Assembly: GCF_900473935.1 (NCBI RefSeq)
Contig: NZ_UCNN01000001.1
Coordinates: 1-64,000, forward strand
From: Synechococcus sp. UW105
GTDB taxonomy: Bacteria; Cyanobacteriota; Cyanobacteriia; PCC-6307; Cyanobiaceae
Direction of reading: 5' to 3'
DNA length: 64,000 bases
Below are positions 37,327-44,840 of this stretch, piece after piece. The first letter of the stretch is position 1, and each line of letters opens with the position of its first letter. A program made the position numbers and the translations under genes. The notes beneath the pieces were generated by a model. It made no database searches, was not told where the DNA came from, and was given only the letters and a program-made list of their open reading frames with translations.

Positions 37327-37358
37327 GAGGCGATGATCCGTATCCTCTACTTGCTGAA

Positions 37359-37610
37359 TTAAGCGCAGCTAAATAGGCTGACGCAGATCGTTTTCGAGCA
37401 ATATTTGCCGCCTGCGACGCCTTCTAGCTCATCATCGGAAAGCACTTCAAATCCAGAAACTTTTTTGAGTTCCTCAGCGGAAAACATAAAACCTGCTTCT
37501 TTTGCAATGCTAATAACGATCTCGGCTGAAGTTGCTGTCTTAAGTTTCTCCTGAAGATCGCTGTTGCCTTTGACTGTGTCCAGGAATGCTTTGAGTTGCT
37601 GTTCTGACAT
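37359..37610 (-). CDS. Prochlorosin-like lanthipeptide precursor (Nif11 leader), copy 1
   Basis: An 83-residue precursor. Residues 1-68 are a Nif11-type leader: MSEQQLKAFLDTVKGNSDLQ, then EKLKTATSAEIVISIAKEAGF, and a DDELEGVAGG end. This matches the leaders of ProcA peptides (prochlorosins) of Prochlorococcus and Synechococcus almost motif for motif. The core after the double glycine is 15 residues, KYCSKTICVSLFSCA: three Cys, three Ser and one Thr, suitable for (methyl)lanthionine rings. No LanM is nearby, so modification by an enzyme encoded elsewhere is inferred. Confidence 0.88.
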   Translation of the reverse strand: MSEQQLKAFLDTVKGNSDLQEKLKTATSAEIVISIAKEAGFMFSAEELKKVSGFEVLSDDELEGVAGGKYCSKTICVSLFSCA

Positions 37611-37945
37611 GTGCAATAAGGTCTGGATGATTCTATTGTCGCTTCAGCAAGCAGAGTTGTCAGGCTTAGGTTAAGAAATATTCGCTCCAGTGATGCCCAA
37701 GGCCTTCTCCCTTCTGCGCTGCAGAGCTCCTACCCCCAGAATCGTTGAGTCTGTTTGTATTTGGGTCTTTGTAGCAAAATCTGGCTTGGTCTTGTCTATG
37801 AGGTTCATGCATATGATGTCACCAGCATGCAGATGCATTTTAAGTATTTCGCCGGTCAGTTGAGAATGCAAAGCTCTGTAGGTTGGAGTCTTGAGTGTAT
37901 TGTATTAATGCCTTTGCTTGTTATGGGGAAACGTCAAAGTATCTA
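37611..37945. other. 335 bases between precursor genes
   Basis: The first 60 bases (37611-37668) are the upstream region of precursor 1 and include the element shared with precursor 2. The remainder has no convincing gene; a minus-strand frame at 37671-37871 lacks any recognisable feature. A 12-base segment, TCTGTAGGTTGG, near 37880 recurs near 38389. Confidence 0.4.
37631..37668 (-). promoter_or_regulatory. Conserved upstream element of precursor 1
   Basis: On the plus strand TTCTATTGTC, then GCTTCAGCAAG, then TTGTCAGGCTT. The same order and spacing occur at 38221 upstream of precursor 2, in both cases starting 21 bases from the ATG. It could be a shared promoter or 5' leader element. Confidence 0.5.
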
Positions 37946-38200
37946 CTAGCAATTAAAGCTTAACCGGGTGTTTGCTGCGCATCCAGTTAACTGAACGCAA
38001 GTTCCTCCAGACAGGCTTTCCAGGTCTTCTTCTGATAGGTCGGATTGAGCCTTGGCAATGTCATTGGTAGAGATATTAAATCCCGCTTCTTTTGCAATAG
38101 AAATAACAGCATTGGCATCACTTGCTGCTTTGAGCTTCTCCTGGAGACTGCTGTCTACTTTGACTTCTTCCAGGAAGGCTTTGAGTTGCTCTTCTGACAT
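37946..38200 (-). CDS. Prochlorosin-like lanthipeptide precursor (Nif11 leader), copy 2
   Basis: An 84-residue precursor from an ATG at 38200. The leader (residues 1-66) begins MSEEQLKAFLEEVKVDSSLQ, contains VISIAKEAGFNISTNDI and ends LSEEDLESLSGG. The 18-residue core TCVQLTGCAANTRLSFNC has three Cys and four Ser/Thr. Leader residues 1-41 closely resemble those of the other copies while the core is unrelated, the hallmark of prochlorosin families. Its first 75 bases are nearly identical to those of copy 3. Confidence 0.9.
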   Translation of the reverse strand: MSEEQLKAFLEEVKVDSSLQEKLKAASDANAVISIAKEAGFNISTNDIAKAQSDLSEEDLESLSGGTCVQLTGCAANTRLSFNC

Positions 38201-38790
38201 CAGCAAAAGGGTTTTTATTCTTCAATTGTCCCTCCTGCAAGAACTATTGTCCGGCTTGAGTGGAGAAGGTTAACAATCCAGCCACTGCCATGGGCGCTGA
38301 TCGCATTGCCAAAGGTTTCTCGGCTCTCTGTAAGACCTTTCCTGCCGACATGTAGAGGTGGTGGGGCCTGTCTTAGAGGTCTGTAGGTTGGTGAAATGGC
38401 TGGCGGAAGGACCTCTGATGCGCCTTATGGTTTGTTGTGGATGAGCTTGTGTGACTGGATGACTTTCAAATGGGTTCAACGATTTGCTCGATTAATCTCC
38501 TGACTGGCGATTGGAATACGTGGGTGAGTGAGTACTCGGTGTTGTTCCCTTCAGTATTCATAAGATCACGGTTGTTTCTGTGGACAATGCTGTCCCCGTC
38601 TGGGTTACTGTTGAAGCGGTTGTGAAAGGATACTGCTCGTTTCCAGAATGAGAAAGATGAGTTACCCTAAAAGAGAAATGCTGGCAGGTGTTGGAAGCTA
38701 ATGTGTGGGTTTATGGGCTTGGCTAAAGAAGTGAAAAACTATAATTGCAGGGCGGGCGTGACTCCATCAATATTTATCCATCATTTTGAC
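38201..38790. other. 590 bases without a supported gene
   Basis: The first 60 bases are the upstream region of precursor 2. The rest is A/T-rich, with scattered short open frames. A plus-strand stretch near 38600-38655 encodes VDNAVPVWVTVEAVVKGY before a stop and might be a decayed gene, but I cannot identify it. I see no RNA gene, insertion sequence or tandem repeat. Confidence 0.4.
38221..38258 (-). promoter_or_regulatory. Conserved upstream element of precursor 2
   Basis: TTCAATTGTC, then CCTCCTGCAAG, then TTGTCCGGCTT on the plus strand, aligned without gaps to the element at 37631. Precursor 3 lacks a clear copy. A common promoter, a mRNA structural element or simply shared ancestry of the duplicated genes would all explain it. 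Confidence 0.5.
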
Positions 38791-39063
38791 TCATGCAAAC
38801 TCGCATGATGCGTCTGCAGTGTCTCGAGTTCTGCATGTGTTGCCAGTCTGATCGCATCCCTTGCTTCCGGTGATGACCTCCAGTTCTGCTTCTGAAAGCT
38901 CTGTGATGATCGGGTGATTCAGGTCATCGGAAGAGATTCTGAATCCTGCTTCTTTCGCAACGATCGCAACAGTCTCGCTATTAGTAGCAGCTTTGAGCTT
39001 CTCCTGGAGACTGCTGTCTCCTTTGACTTTTTTCAGGAAGGCTTTGAGTTGTTCTTCTGACAT
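38791..39063 (-). CDS. Prochlorosin-like lanthipeptide precursor (Nif11 leader), copy 3, with a Gly-Ser leader end
   Basis: A 90-residue precursor from an ATG at 39063. The leader starts MSEEQLKAFLKKVKGDSSLQ, contains VAIVAKEAGFRISSDDL and ends LSEAELEVITGS; the usual second glycine is serine. The 23-residue core carries Cys at core positions 3, 10 and 20, four Thr and one Ser, and is richer in charge than the other two. GA and GS ends are tolerated by some C39 proteases, so it can still be functional. No transcription terminator is obvious downstream. Confidence 0.87.
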   Translation of the reverse strand: MSEEQLKAFLKKVKGDSSLQEKLKAATNSETVAIVAKEAGFRISSDDLNHPIITELSEAELEVITGSKGCDQTGNTCRTRDTADASCEFA

Positions 39064-39349
39064 CAGGCTTTAGGTGGATTGCTTTAGTGTTAACAGAGGA
39101 ATCTAATTCATACCTTAGTGATAGTTAGTGGTTGATGTTGCCAGGTATTGAAATCAGATTGCTGGGCTTGTGGACGTGATTGTAGCAATGAAAATTCTCT
39201 GAGATTGCAAGAGATTTGAGAAAATAGGATTCACAAGTCTAACCGCAAAAGGGGCTTGACATGTAACGATTCGAAGCACATCCTGCCATATTTCTGGACG
39301 GCAAACCACCAGCCACTTCTCAAGCCAATCTTCTCATCTCTCGACCTTC

Positions 39350-40765
39350 TCACCCCCTCTCCACCCCACTCCCGCACTTGGCGCGCTGCCGTTCCAGCTT
39401 GCGGCGCATTCGAGCGGTGATCCCCAGCTCCGCACCACGCCACATTCGGTTCATCTCGCGCGTGAAGTGCGCGGCGAGCTTTGGTGATTCAATCACCAGC
39501 AGGGTTTCATCGTTGGTGTGAGCGGCGGAGGGGCTCCAGTTGAAGGATCCTGTGATCACGGTTTTGTTGTCGATTACGGCAAACTTGTGATGAAGCTTGT
39601 CACCGCGTGCCAAGCGTGGGGTGCCGACAGTCTGGAGGGGATCTTGAAAAGGGTTGTTGCCGGCTTCCAGTTTGCAGAAGCGATCCGGCATGGCCATACC
39701 GAGTAGATCCAGCACTTCCGAAAAGGGCCGGCTGGCGAAGCCGGGATCAGCCAACAGGCGTACCTTCACGCCTTCATTCACGCGCTGTCGTAAGGCGTCG
39801 GTCAGATCCTGGGCTGAAAACACGAAGACTGCCATATCGATGCTTCGTTGGGCTTTGTTCAGTTCCTGGCCAATCAGTGCAAGGCCGTGCTCGCTGTTTC
39901 GTTTGGCATGGGGAGCGAAGAGCACCTTGATCCTGGCCTCGCCAACATCGACCTGCTCGATCGAGGGAGCGTCTTTGGCGCGCCCAAAGCGGCTGTTCTG
40001 TTGTCCTCCGGGGCCATCCCCCCACATGCGCTCGAACTCCTGGCTGAATAGGGAGGCGAGTTCAGGGCTCTTCACCGTGATCAGATGGTTCACATTGCCT
40101 CTGGTGCGGGGGGCATCGGCGTCTCCATGCAGACCGGAGCTTGTGAAATTGGCGCTGCCGGTGACGACCTGGTTGCGATCGATCACCACGAATTTGTGGT
40201 GCATCAGGCCGCTGCCCTTGCTGCCGTCTTCTGTGTCGTCAATTCGAGGCACAGCTCCTCGCGCAAGAATGGCGATCGCATCCCCCTGTAGGCGCTCCTC
40301 CGCGCTGAGCACGCCATCACCATTGCGATCGGCCAGTCGCTTGAGGCGTTGAAGCCGCTTGCGCTCATGTGGCGTCAGGCCCGCCTCGTGCTGCTGGCTC
40401 CAGGCCTTGCTGTAGTTGTTCTCCAGCACCACTTGGACGCGCACACCACGTTGATGGGCCCTGACGAGGGCATTGGCGATCGCCGGTAGGGATAGCTCTT
40501 GAATGGCGACCAGGCACTCCACTTGGGCTTGATCGATGGCCTCGATCAGTTGCTGCTCGAGGTTGTCACCGTTGCGCCAACGGCCGTTAAGCGGGCTGCG
40601 GTAGCGGGCGTCGTCGCGATGGTTGAAGGAGACCTGAATGTGCTGGAGTTGAGCTAACCCCTTTGTCGGTTCCCCCAGCAGCTCCCCGGCCTGGCTGCAG
40701 GATCCACAAAGCATTGGCAGCAGCACCAGCAAGATGCGGAGTCCAGGCGGCTGACGTCTGATCAC
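39350..40765 (-). CDS. Phospholipase D-like lipoprotein with an EF-hand loop
   Basis: 471 residues. The signal LLVLLPMLCGSCSQ contains a lipobox, so a membrane-attached exported enzyme is expected. Two HKD motifs, HHKFVVIDRNQVVTGSANFT and HHKFAVIDNKTVITGSFNWS, form the phospholipase D active site; each has the trailing GS/N residues. Between residues about 140 and 155 lies DRNGDGVLSAEE, a textbook EF-hand calcium loop (D1, N3, D5, S9, E12). The substrate may be phospholipid or nucleic acid; I cannot tell. It ends close to the precursor cluster but its base composition is like the core genome. Confidence 0.88.
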   Translation of the reverse strand: MIRRQPPGLRILLVLLPMLCGSCSQAGELLGEPTKGLAQLQHIQVSFNHRDDARYRSPLNGRWRNGDNLEQQLIEAIDQAQVECLVAIQELSLPAIANALVRAHQRGVRVQVVLENNYSKAWSQQHEAGLTPHERKRLQRLKRLADRNGDGVLSAEERLQGDAIAILARGAVPRIDDTEDGSKGSGLMHHKFVVIDRNQVVTGSANFTSSGLHGDADAPRTRGNVNHLITVKSPELASLFSQEFERMWGDGPGGQQNSRFGRAKDAPSIEQVDVGEARIKVLFAPHAKRNSEHGLALIGQELNKAQRSIDMAVFVFSAQDLTDALRQRVNEGVKVRLLADPGFASRPFSEVLDLLGMAMPDRFCKLEAGNNPFQDPLQTVGTPRLARGDKLHHKFAVIDNKTVITGSFNWSPSAAHTNDETLLVIESPKLAAHFTREMNRMWRGAELGITARMRRKLERQRAKCGSGVERG

Positions 40766-40857
40766 CGATCCTCGCGAGAGCTTGCTCCAGCATTCCCCCG
40801 TTTTGTTCTGACTGCTGTCAGCACTGACATCCCATCTGGTTTGAGCTCAGTTCCGGT

Positions 40858-41046
40858 TCAGTGGGGCATCTCCGCAGTGCGCAGCATGGCCAAAAACCAA
40901 AGCGTGCTCAGAACGAGAGCCACGCCCACGCCTGCTCCAATACCCACTCGGGCAATGGTGAGTGGCACAACAATTGGAAACGCCATCGCCCCGGCAAGGG
41001 GGGTGATGGCGACAAACCAACGCAAGCCTGAACGCTCGTTGGTCAT
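40858..41046 (-). CDS. Small two-helix membrane protein
   Basis: 62 residues from an ATG at 41046: RSGLRWFVAITPLAGAMAFP and ARVGIGAGVGVALVLSTLWFLAML form two hydrophobic helices with a basic N-terminus. It begins five bases after the stop of the DUF4912 gene, so the two are probably co-transcribed. I recognise no family; similar small proteins are common in picocyanobacteria. Confidence 0.6.
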   Translation of the reverse strand: MTNERSGLRWFVAITPLAGAMAFPIVVPLTIARVGIGAGVGVALVLSTLWFLAMLRTAEMPH

Positions 41047-41050
41047 TGGT

Positions 41051-42139
41051 TCAGAACCATTCAACCTGCGCTTCGCTGGCTGGATTGGTGTTGTCTTCCG
41101 GAGTGACTCTCTCAAAGTTGAGGGTGATGTTGCGCTTCTGGGCTCCGTCAGCTGCGGTGGCTTCGATGGGGTAGAGCTGCTTGCCATCCCGGAACGGCAC
41201 CTGGATGCGGAAGGTGCCATCGCTTGAGAGGGGCACATCTTCTCCTCCAATGGTGAGACGAGCGGAGGGATCGGTGGCGCCGTAGACGATCAGTTCGGCA
41301 TCGGCGATGAGCCAGAAGGAGCGCTGGCGGGGAGCGACTCCACCCAGGCCGGACTCATTGCGACCACTCGCCCAAAGGCCTGCTCCCGAGTCGCTCAAGC
41401 CGCGCTGATCGGAGCTCAGGCCCTGCTGCTCATGGAGCACCTCAGAGCCGACGCGACGGCTGCGGAAATGCGTGGTCGCAGTTTGGTACAGGCGCTCGTG
41501 CAGACCACTGTCTGTGCTCTCGGGAGCGCTAACTGGAGCGGCGGCTGGAATGGTTGCTGGGGTTGCATCCAGGCTGAAGGGAACGAACTGATCCATGATC
41601 TGATCGCTCGGGTGCAGAGCTGGAACGCGCGCCACAGAGGAGAGGGCCAGAGAGATCCAGGTCGAGCCGGCGCGATAGCCCAGCTCAACGCGGTAATCGC
41701 GGTCGCAGAGAGGAACAGGCAAATACCACTCGGTGCTGTGGCTGTCGACAGGAACTTCCTGGAGGGTATGGGGATGGGAGCTGCCATCCTGGATGCCGGT
41801 CACGTCGGCTAGGCGCAGGCTGAGGTGAGCAGCGCCTTCGTTTTGTGCCGCTTTACGGTCGCTGTCTGAGATCTCCCAGAACACATAGGCCCATTGGGGA
41901 TCACGTGGGAGGAACACAACCCGTGTCGTCGTGTCGGAGCGCGTTGCTGCTGTGACGCCTGATTCGATCGACTTTGGCTCACCGCTCTTGCGGTCTTGGC
42001 GTTTGGCAATGGCCGTGACGAGGTCCTGCTTGCTCTTCCTGCTGTAGAGAGTCACGCCCAGATCACTGGCCATCTGGCGCAGTTGACGCAGCGTGAGGCG
42101 GGCCAGAGAGGACAGTGCTTGCGTCACGGACGGATTCAC
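41051..42139 (-). CDS. DUF4912 protein with an N-terminal SAP/Rho-N-like helix
   Basis: 362 residues. Residues 14-47 (LTLRQLRQMASDLGVTLYSRKSKQDLVTAI) look like a SAP or Rho-N-terminal motif, a short nucleic-acid-binding helix-extended-loop-helix. Residues about 75-190 contain VVFLPRDPQWAYVFWEISD and DYRVELGYR, the signature of DUF4912 (an immunoglobulin-like domain). The C-terminal part has FWLIADAELIVYGATDPSARL, another beta-rich segment of the same kind of protein. The function is unknown. No signal peptide, so cytoplasmic. Confidence 0.82.
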   Translation of the reverse strand: MNPSVTQALSSLARLTLRQLRQMASDLGVTLYSRKSKQDLVTAIAKRQDRKSGEPKSIESGVTAATRSDTTTRVVFLPRDPQWAYVFWEISDSDRKAAQNEGAAHLSLRLADVTGIQDGSSHPHTLQEVPVDSHSTEWYLPVPLCDRDYRVELGYRAGSTWISLALSSVARVPALHPSDQIMDQFVPFSLDATPATIPAAAPVSAPESTDSGLHERLYQTATTHFRSRRVGSEVLHEQQGLSSDQRGLSDSGAGLWASGRNESGLGGVAPRQRSFWLIADAELIVYGATDPSARLTIGGEDVPLSSDGTFRIQVPFRDGKQLYPIEATAADGAQKRNITLNFERVTPEDNTNPASEAQVEWF

Positions 42140-42242
42140 CCAGGTTTCTTTGGGATCAGTCTGCGTGAAAGAGCTGCATTTCGATCACTAGGGGGTGCTG
42201 ACGTCAGCATCTTCTGACTGCTCTGACCTTCCCGTGGCCATG

Positions 42243-42270
42243 AAAAAAGGGGGCTTGATGCCCCCTTTTT
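42243..42270. terminator. Bidirectional terminator between cpcG and the DUF4912 gene
   Basis: GGGGGC and GCCCCC pair around TTGAT; six A residues precede and five T residues follow, so the hairpin can work on both strands. On the minus strand it ends the cpcG transcript, 27 bases past the stop. Confidence 0.88.
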
Positions 42271-42296
42271 CGCTGTGGTGGTAAGGATTCTGTCGA

Positions 42297-43061
42297 CTAG
42301 CGGCCGACGCTGCGATAGGGGACTTTGGACATGTAGTCCATGTCGGCATTCCCAATTGATGGGGCTGTCCTGATGGCAATCCCCGGCACCCATGCCATGT
42401 AATCGGCGGGAGAGCCTCCGCGCGTGATCTTGGCCCGAGCCGGAATGCTTTTGGATGTGCCTGTGAAGACGATCTGAGGGAAGCCCAGAATGCCGCGGTA
42501 GTACTCGTCGTAACGAGGGGTGCTGACGTTGAACGGGGTATCACCAAGGTCGCGTCCAGGCAGGATGCGATTGCGTTGGTAGGGAACGGTGTCGTATCCG
42601 AAAGCATCCAGGTATTCCTGGCTGTCCAAGAGCTCGTCCACCATGCCGACGATGCCTTTGGTGGCGATCACGATGGACCAAGCCAACTCTTCGCCCTTGC
42701 CGTTGGTCTTGCGGCCCAAGACACGCTCAACCAGATGACGAACAACTTTGTAGTTGCTGTTCAGGTTGTAGAAGCTGCGCTGGAAGGTTTCGGACAGCAG
42801 CAGGCCACGGATGAAGTCCCTGACGGTGATCTGACCGTCACGCAGCTGGGACTCAAGATTGACGTCGCGATCGCTCTTGAACGCATGAAAGAAAATCTGG
42901 CGGTAACCGCTTTCGATCACCGTGGTCAGATTGTCTGCATCCATGGCGATGTCCATGGAGTAGGCCCTTGATTCCTCTTCGGACCCGACGCGAATGTTCG
43001 GAACACCGGCCCTCAGAGAATTCTGAGTGATTGGTGCGTACTTAAGAAGAGGGATGGCCAC
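42297..43061 (-). CDS. cpcG: Phycobilisome rod-core linker polypeptide
   Basis: 254 residues from the GTG at 43061, which yields the conserved start (V/M)AIPLLKYAPITQNSLRAGVP. The linker domain (Pfam PBS_linker_poly) occupies residues about 15-190, with IRVGSEEESRAYSMD, YRQIFFHAFKSDRDV, QITVRDFIRGLLLSETF and VERVLGRK. CpcG attaches phycocyanin rods to the allophycocyanin core. Its presence argues for Synechococcus rather than Prochlorococcus. A GTG at 43079 is an alternative start. The bilin lyase gene lies 105 bases upstream on the same strand. Confidence 0.93.
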   Translation of the reverse strand: MAIPLLKYAPITQNSLRAGVPNIRVGSEEESRAYSMDIAMDADNLTTVIESGYRQIFFHAFKSDRDVNLESQLRDGQITVRDFIRGLLLSETFQRSFYNLNSNYKVVRHLVERVLGRKTNGKGEELAWSIVIATKGIVGMVDELLDSQEYLDAFGYDTVPYQRNRILPGRDLGDTPFNVSTPRYDEYYRGILGFPQIVFTGTSKSIPARAKITRGGSPADYMAWVPGIAIRTAPSIGNADMDYMSKVPYRSVGR

Positions 43062-43165
43062 GCGAGCATCAGCGTCCACTGATGGGGATCGTAATTGCAG
43101 GTATCAGGAACGAATCCCTTCAATCTGAGAACGGATTACAGACCGTAATACTCGCTACAAGCTTG

Positions 43166-43768
43166 CTACCAGCCAAAGGCTGACAGGGCCTGGGATGCGG
43201 AGGCTTGGGCCCTTGGGGCTGATGCGGTTTCGCCCAGGTCTTGCTCTCGGGTCTCGACACAGAACGAGGCGTTGTTCGACAGCCCTTCGACTGTGCTGCT
43301 GCGAACGCGCACATCCGGGCCGATGAAGCTAAACCGTTCCCACACACGCATGGTTTCGTAGCTCGTTTCGAGGATCAGACCATCCTCGGAATCCATCGCG
43401 AACAGAGATGACGCCGGCGCTTTTTCTGCGTAGCCCATCGTTCTCAGCATCAGTCCGCTGCGACCGTCGTCGCTGGTGGGGATGAGCCCAAACACTGTTT
43501 CGCCGTCGTGGCCCTCCTCGCTTCTGTCCCAAGCCATCGACGCGCTCCAGCGCACATAGCTTCCGCCGATGACCTGACTGGCTTCCTTCCCATGCGCGAC
43601 CGCTAATTCGCCCAGGCGGCTATCGCTTGGATCGAGGTCCTCGACAACAATTAGCGATCCACCCGCCTCAGCCCGGCGATGCAGTAGATGGTGAACGCTG
43701 CGTTGCGAGCGCCAGCGACCACAGCTGAGCTGAAAAAAACTGAGGGCATCGGGGATGACAAGGCTCAT
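43166..43768 (-). CDS. CpcS/CpeS-family phycobiliprotein lyase
   Basis: 200 residues with a lipocalin-like fold. The N-terminal DALSFFQLSCGRWRSQRSVHHL, then GGSYVRWSASMAWDR, LRTMGYAEKAP and ETSYETMRVWERFSFIGPDVRVRSS are characteristic of CpcS/CpeS lyases, which attach phycocyanobilin or phycoerythrobilin to Cys-82-equivalent sites of phycobiliproteins. Which biliprotein and bilin it serves cannot be read from sequence. The proximity of the phycobilisome linker gene supports the role. Confidence 0.88.
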   Translation of the reverse strand: MSLVIPDALSFFQLSCGRWRSQRSVHHLLHRRAEAGGSLIVVEDLDPSDSRLGELAVAHGKEASQVIGGSYVRWSASMAWDRSEEGHDGETVFGLIPTSDDGRSGLMLRTMGYAEKAPASSLFAMDSEDGLILETSYETMRVWERFSFIGPDVRVRSSTVEGLSNNASFCVETREQDLGETASAPRAQASASQALSAFGW

Positions 43769-43822
43769 GCTCAGCTCCGAAGGGGACCCAGGGGGTCTTT
43801 GGATGTTCGCAGGCGACCAGGC

Positions 43823-44206
43823 CTACGTGATCTGTTGCCTTGCATTGAAGGCCACAACGGCTTGATCGATCAGTGCGCCCAGGGTCAGTTCCAGCGGAGT
43901 GATCCCCAGGGCATCCGCAATCGACTCAAGCCGATCAGCCGCTGTCGAGAACTGACGCAGGAGTAGATCGCAAAACTCGGGATCGTTCTTCAGCAGAGGT
44001 TGATCCCTGCACCAACGTTGTTGCTGTGCCAAGGCGGGGATTGGGCCTTTGCATTCAGGCGACGCCATCTGTTGAAAGCTGGCCAGGCAGTGGGCAAGCA
44101 GTCGTAGGTGATGCCGCTCAAGACTCGGCAGCATGGACGCATCGATCTGTTCCACCATTTCCCTTGTGAGAGGGCTTTCTGCGGAGGTGGACGATGGGTC
44201 AGTCAT
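43823..44206 (-). CDS. Hypothetical helical protein encoded behind sufR
   Basis: 127 residues from an ATG at 44206, overlapping sufR by eight bases, so translation is probably coupled. It is predominantly helical, with a cysteine-containing SPECKGPIP and two further cysteines in the middle (RWCRDQPLL and EFCDLLLRQF). I recognise no domain and can only infer a link to iron-sulfur metabolism from its position in the sufR transcript. Confidence 0.65.
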   Translation of the reverse strand: MTDPSSTSAESPLTREMVEQIDASMLPSLERHHLRLLAHCLASFQQMASPECKGPIPALAQQQRWCRDQPLLKNDPEFCDLLLRQFSTAADRLESIADALGITPLELTLGALIDQAVVAFNARQQIT

Positions 44207-44840
44207 CGCCTGGGGTGATCCGAAAACCACAGGAATGCTCTCCTTTCAGTCGCCAGTGCACTCGTTCCACTTGGCAGTCGGGAAAGGTCTGGCGAATTAG
44301 CTCAAGCTCCTGATCACAAACCACCGGGTATTCCTCGGCGATGCGTTGCACGGAGCAATGGAACTCACTCAGGCACCAGCCCTGGCCATCAGGTGCATCT
44401 TGCAGTTCGGTGACATAACCCTCCTGGCGGCGCAGTTCGGCTAGGAGGGCCACGCGTTCCTCTAACGGTGCTGAGCCCAGCTGTTGTCGGTAATGGCCTG
44501 CTTTGTCGATGGCTTGTTGGGTGAGCAGGGAGACCATCGTCTCGGGCGGCAGCGTTGCGGCCATGGAGTGGAGCAGGCCAAGAGCGAAGTGTTCGCTGCC
44601 ATCGGGAAAATGTTGGTGGCCGCGGTCTGTAAGCCGCCAGCTGTTCGAGGGGCGGCCGGGTCCCGCTGGCATCGGCGTTGATTCGACTAAGCCGTCATCT
44701 TCAAGACTGCGCAGGTGTCGCCGCATGGCCTGCACTGAAATCCCAAGTTGGTTGGCCAAATGCGCAGCACTGGTCTCACCCTGCCTCAGCAGCAGGGTGA
44801 GAGTGGTCTCACGGGTGGGTGCCTGCGCGTGTGCGCCCAT
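44199..44840 (-). CDS. sufR: SufR, iron-sulfur cluster biosynthesis repressor
   Basis: 213 residues. An N-terminal winged helix (TTLTLLLRQGETSAAHLANQLGISVQAMRRHLRSLEDDGLV) of the DeoR type is followed by an effector domain with Cys residues in GWCLSEFHCSV, VVCDQEL, FPDCQVERVHWRLKGEHSCGF. In Synechocystis SufR carries [4Fe-4S] clusters and represses sufBCDS when clusters are plentiful. The gene is divergent from the ftrC-suf operon, and a strong palindrome lies in between. The ATG at 44840 begins MGAHAQAPTRETT, as in picocyanobacterial SufR. Confidence 0.92.
   Translation of the reverse strand: MGAHAQAPTRETTLTLLLRQGETSAAHLANQLGISVQAMRRHLRSLEDDGLVESTPMPAGPGRPSNSWRLTDRGHQHFPDGSEHFALGLLHSMAATLPPETMVSLLTQQAIDKAGHYRQQLGSAPLEERVALLAELRRQEGYVTELQDAPDGQGWCLSEFHCSVQRIAEEYPVVCDQELELIRQTFPDCQVERVHWRLKGEHSCGFRITPGDD

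Noticed and set aside
38572-38660. A plus-strand stretch encoding VDNAVPVWVTVEAVVKGY, seeming a fragment of a gene
   Set aside because: Too short, no start signals and no family recognised; left as a note in the intergenic entry.
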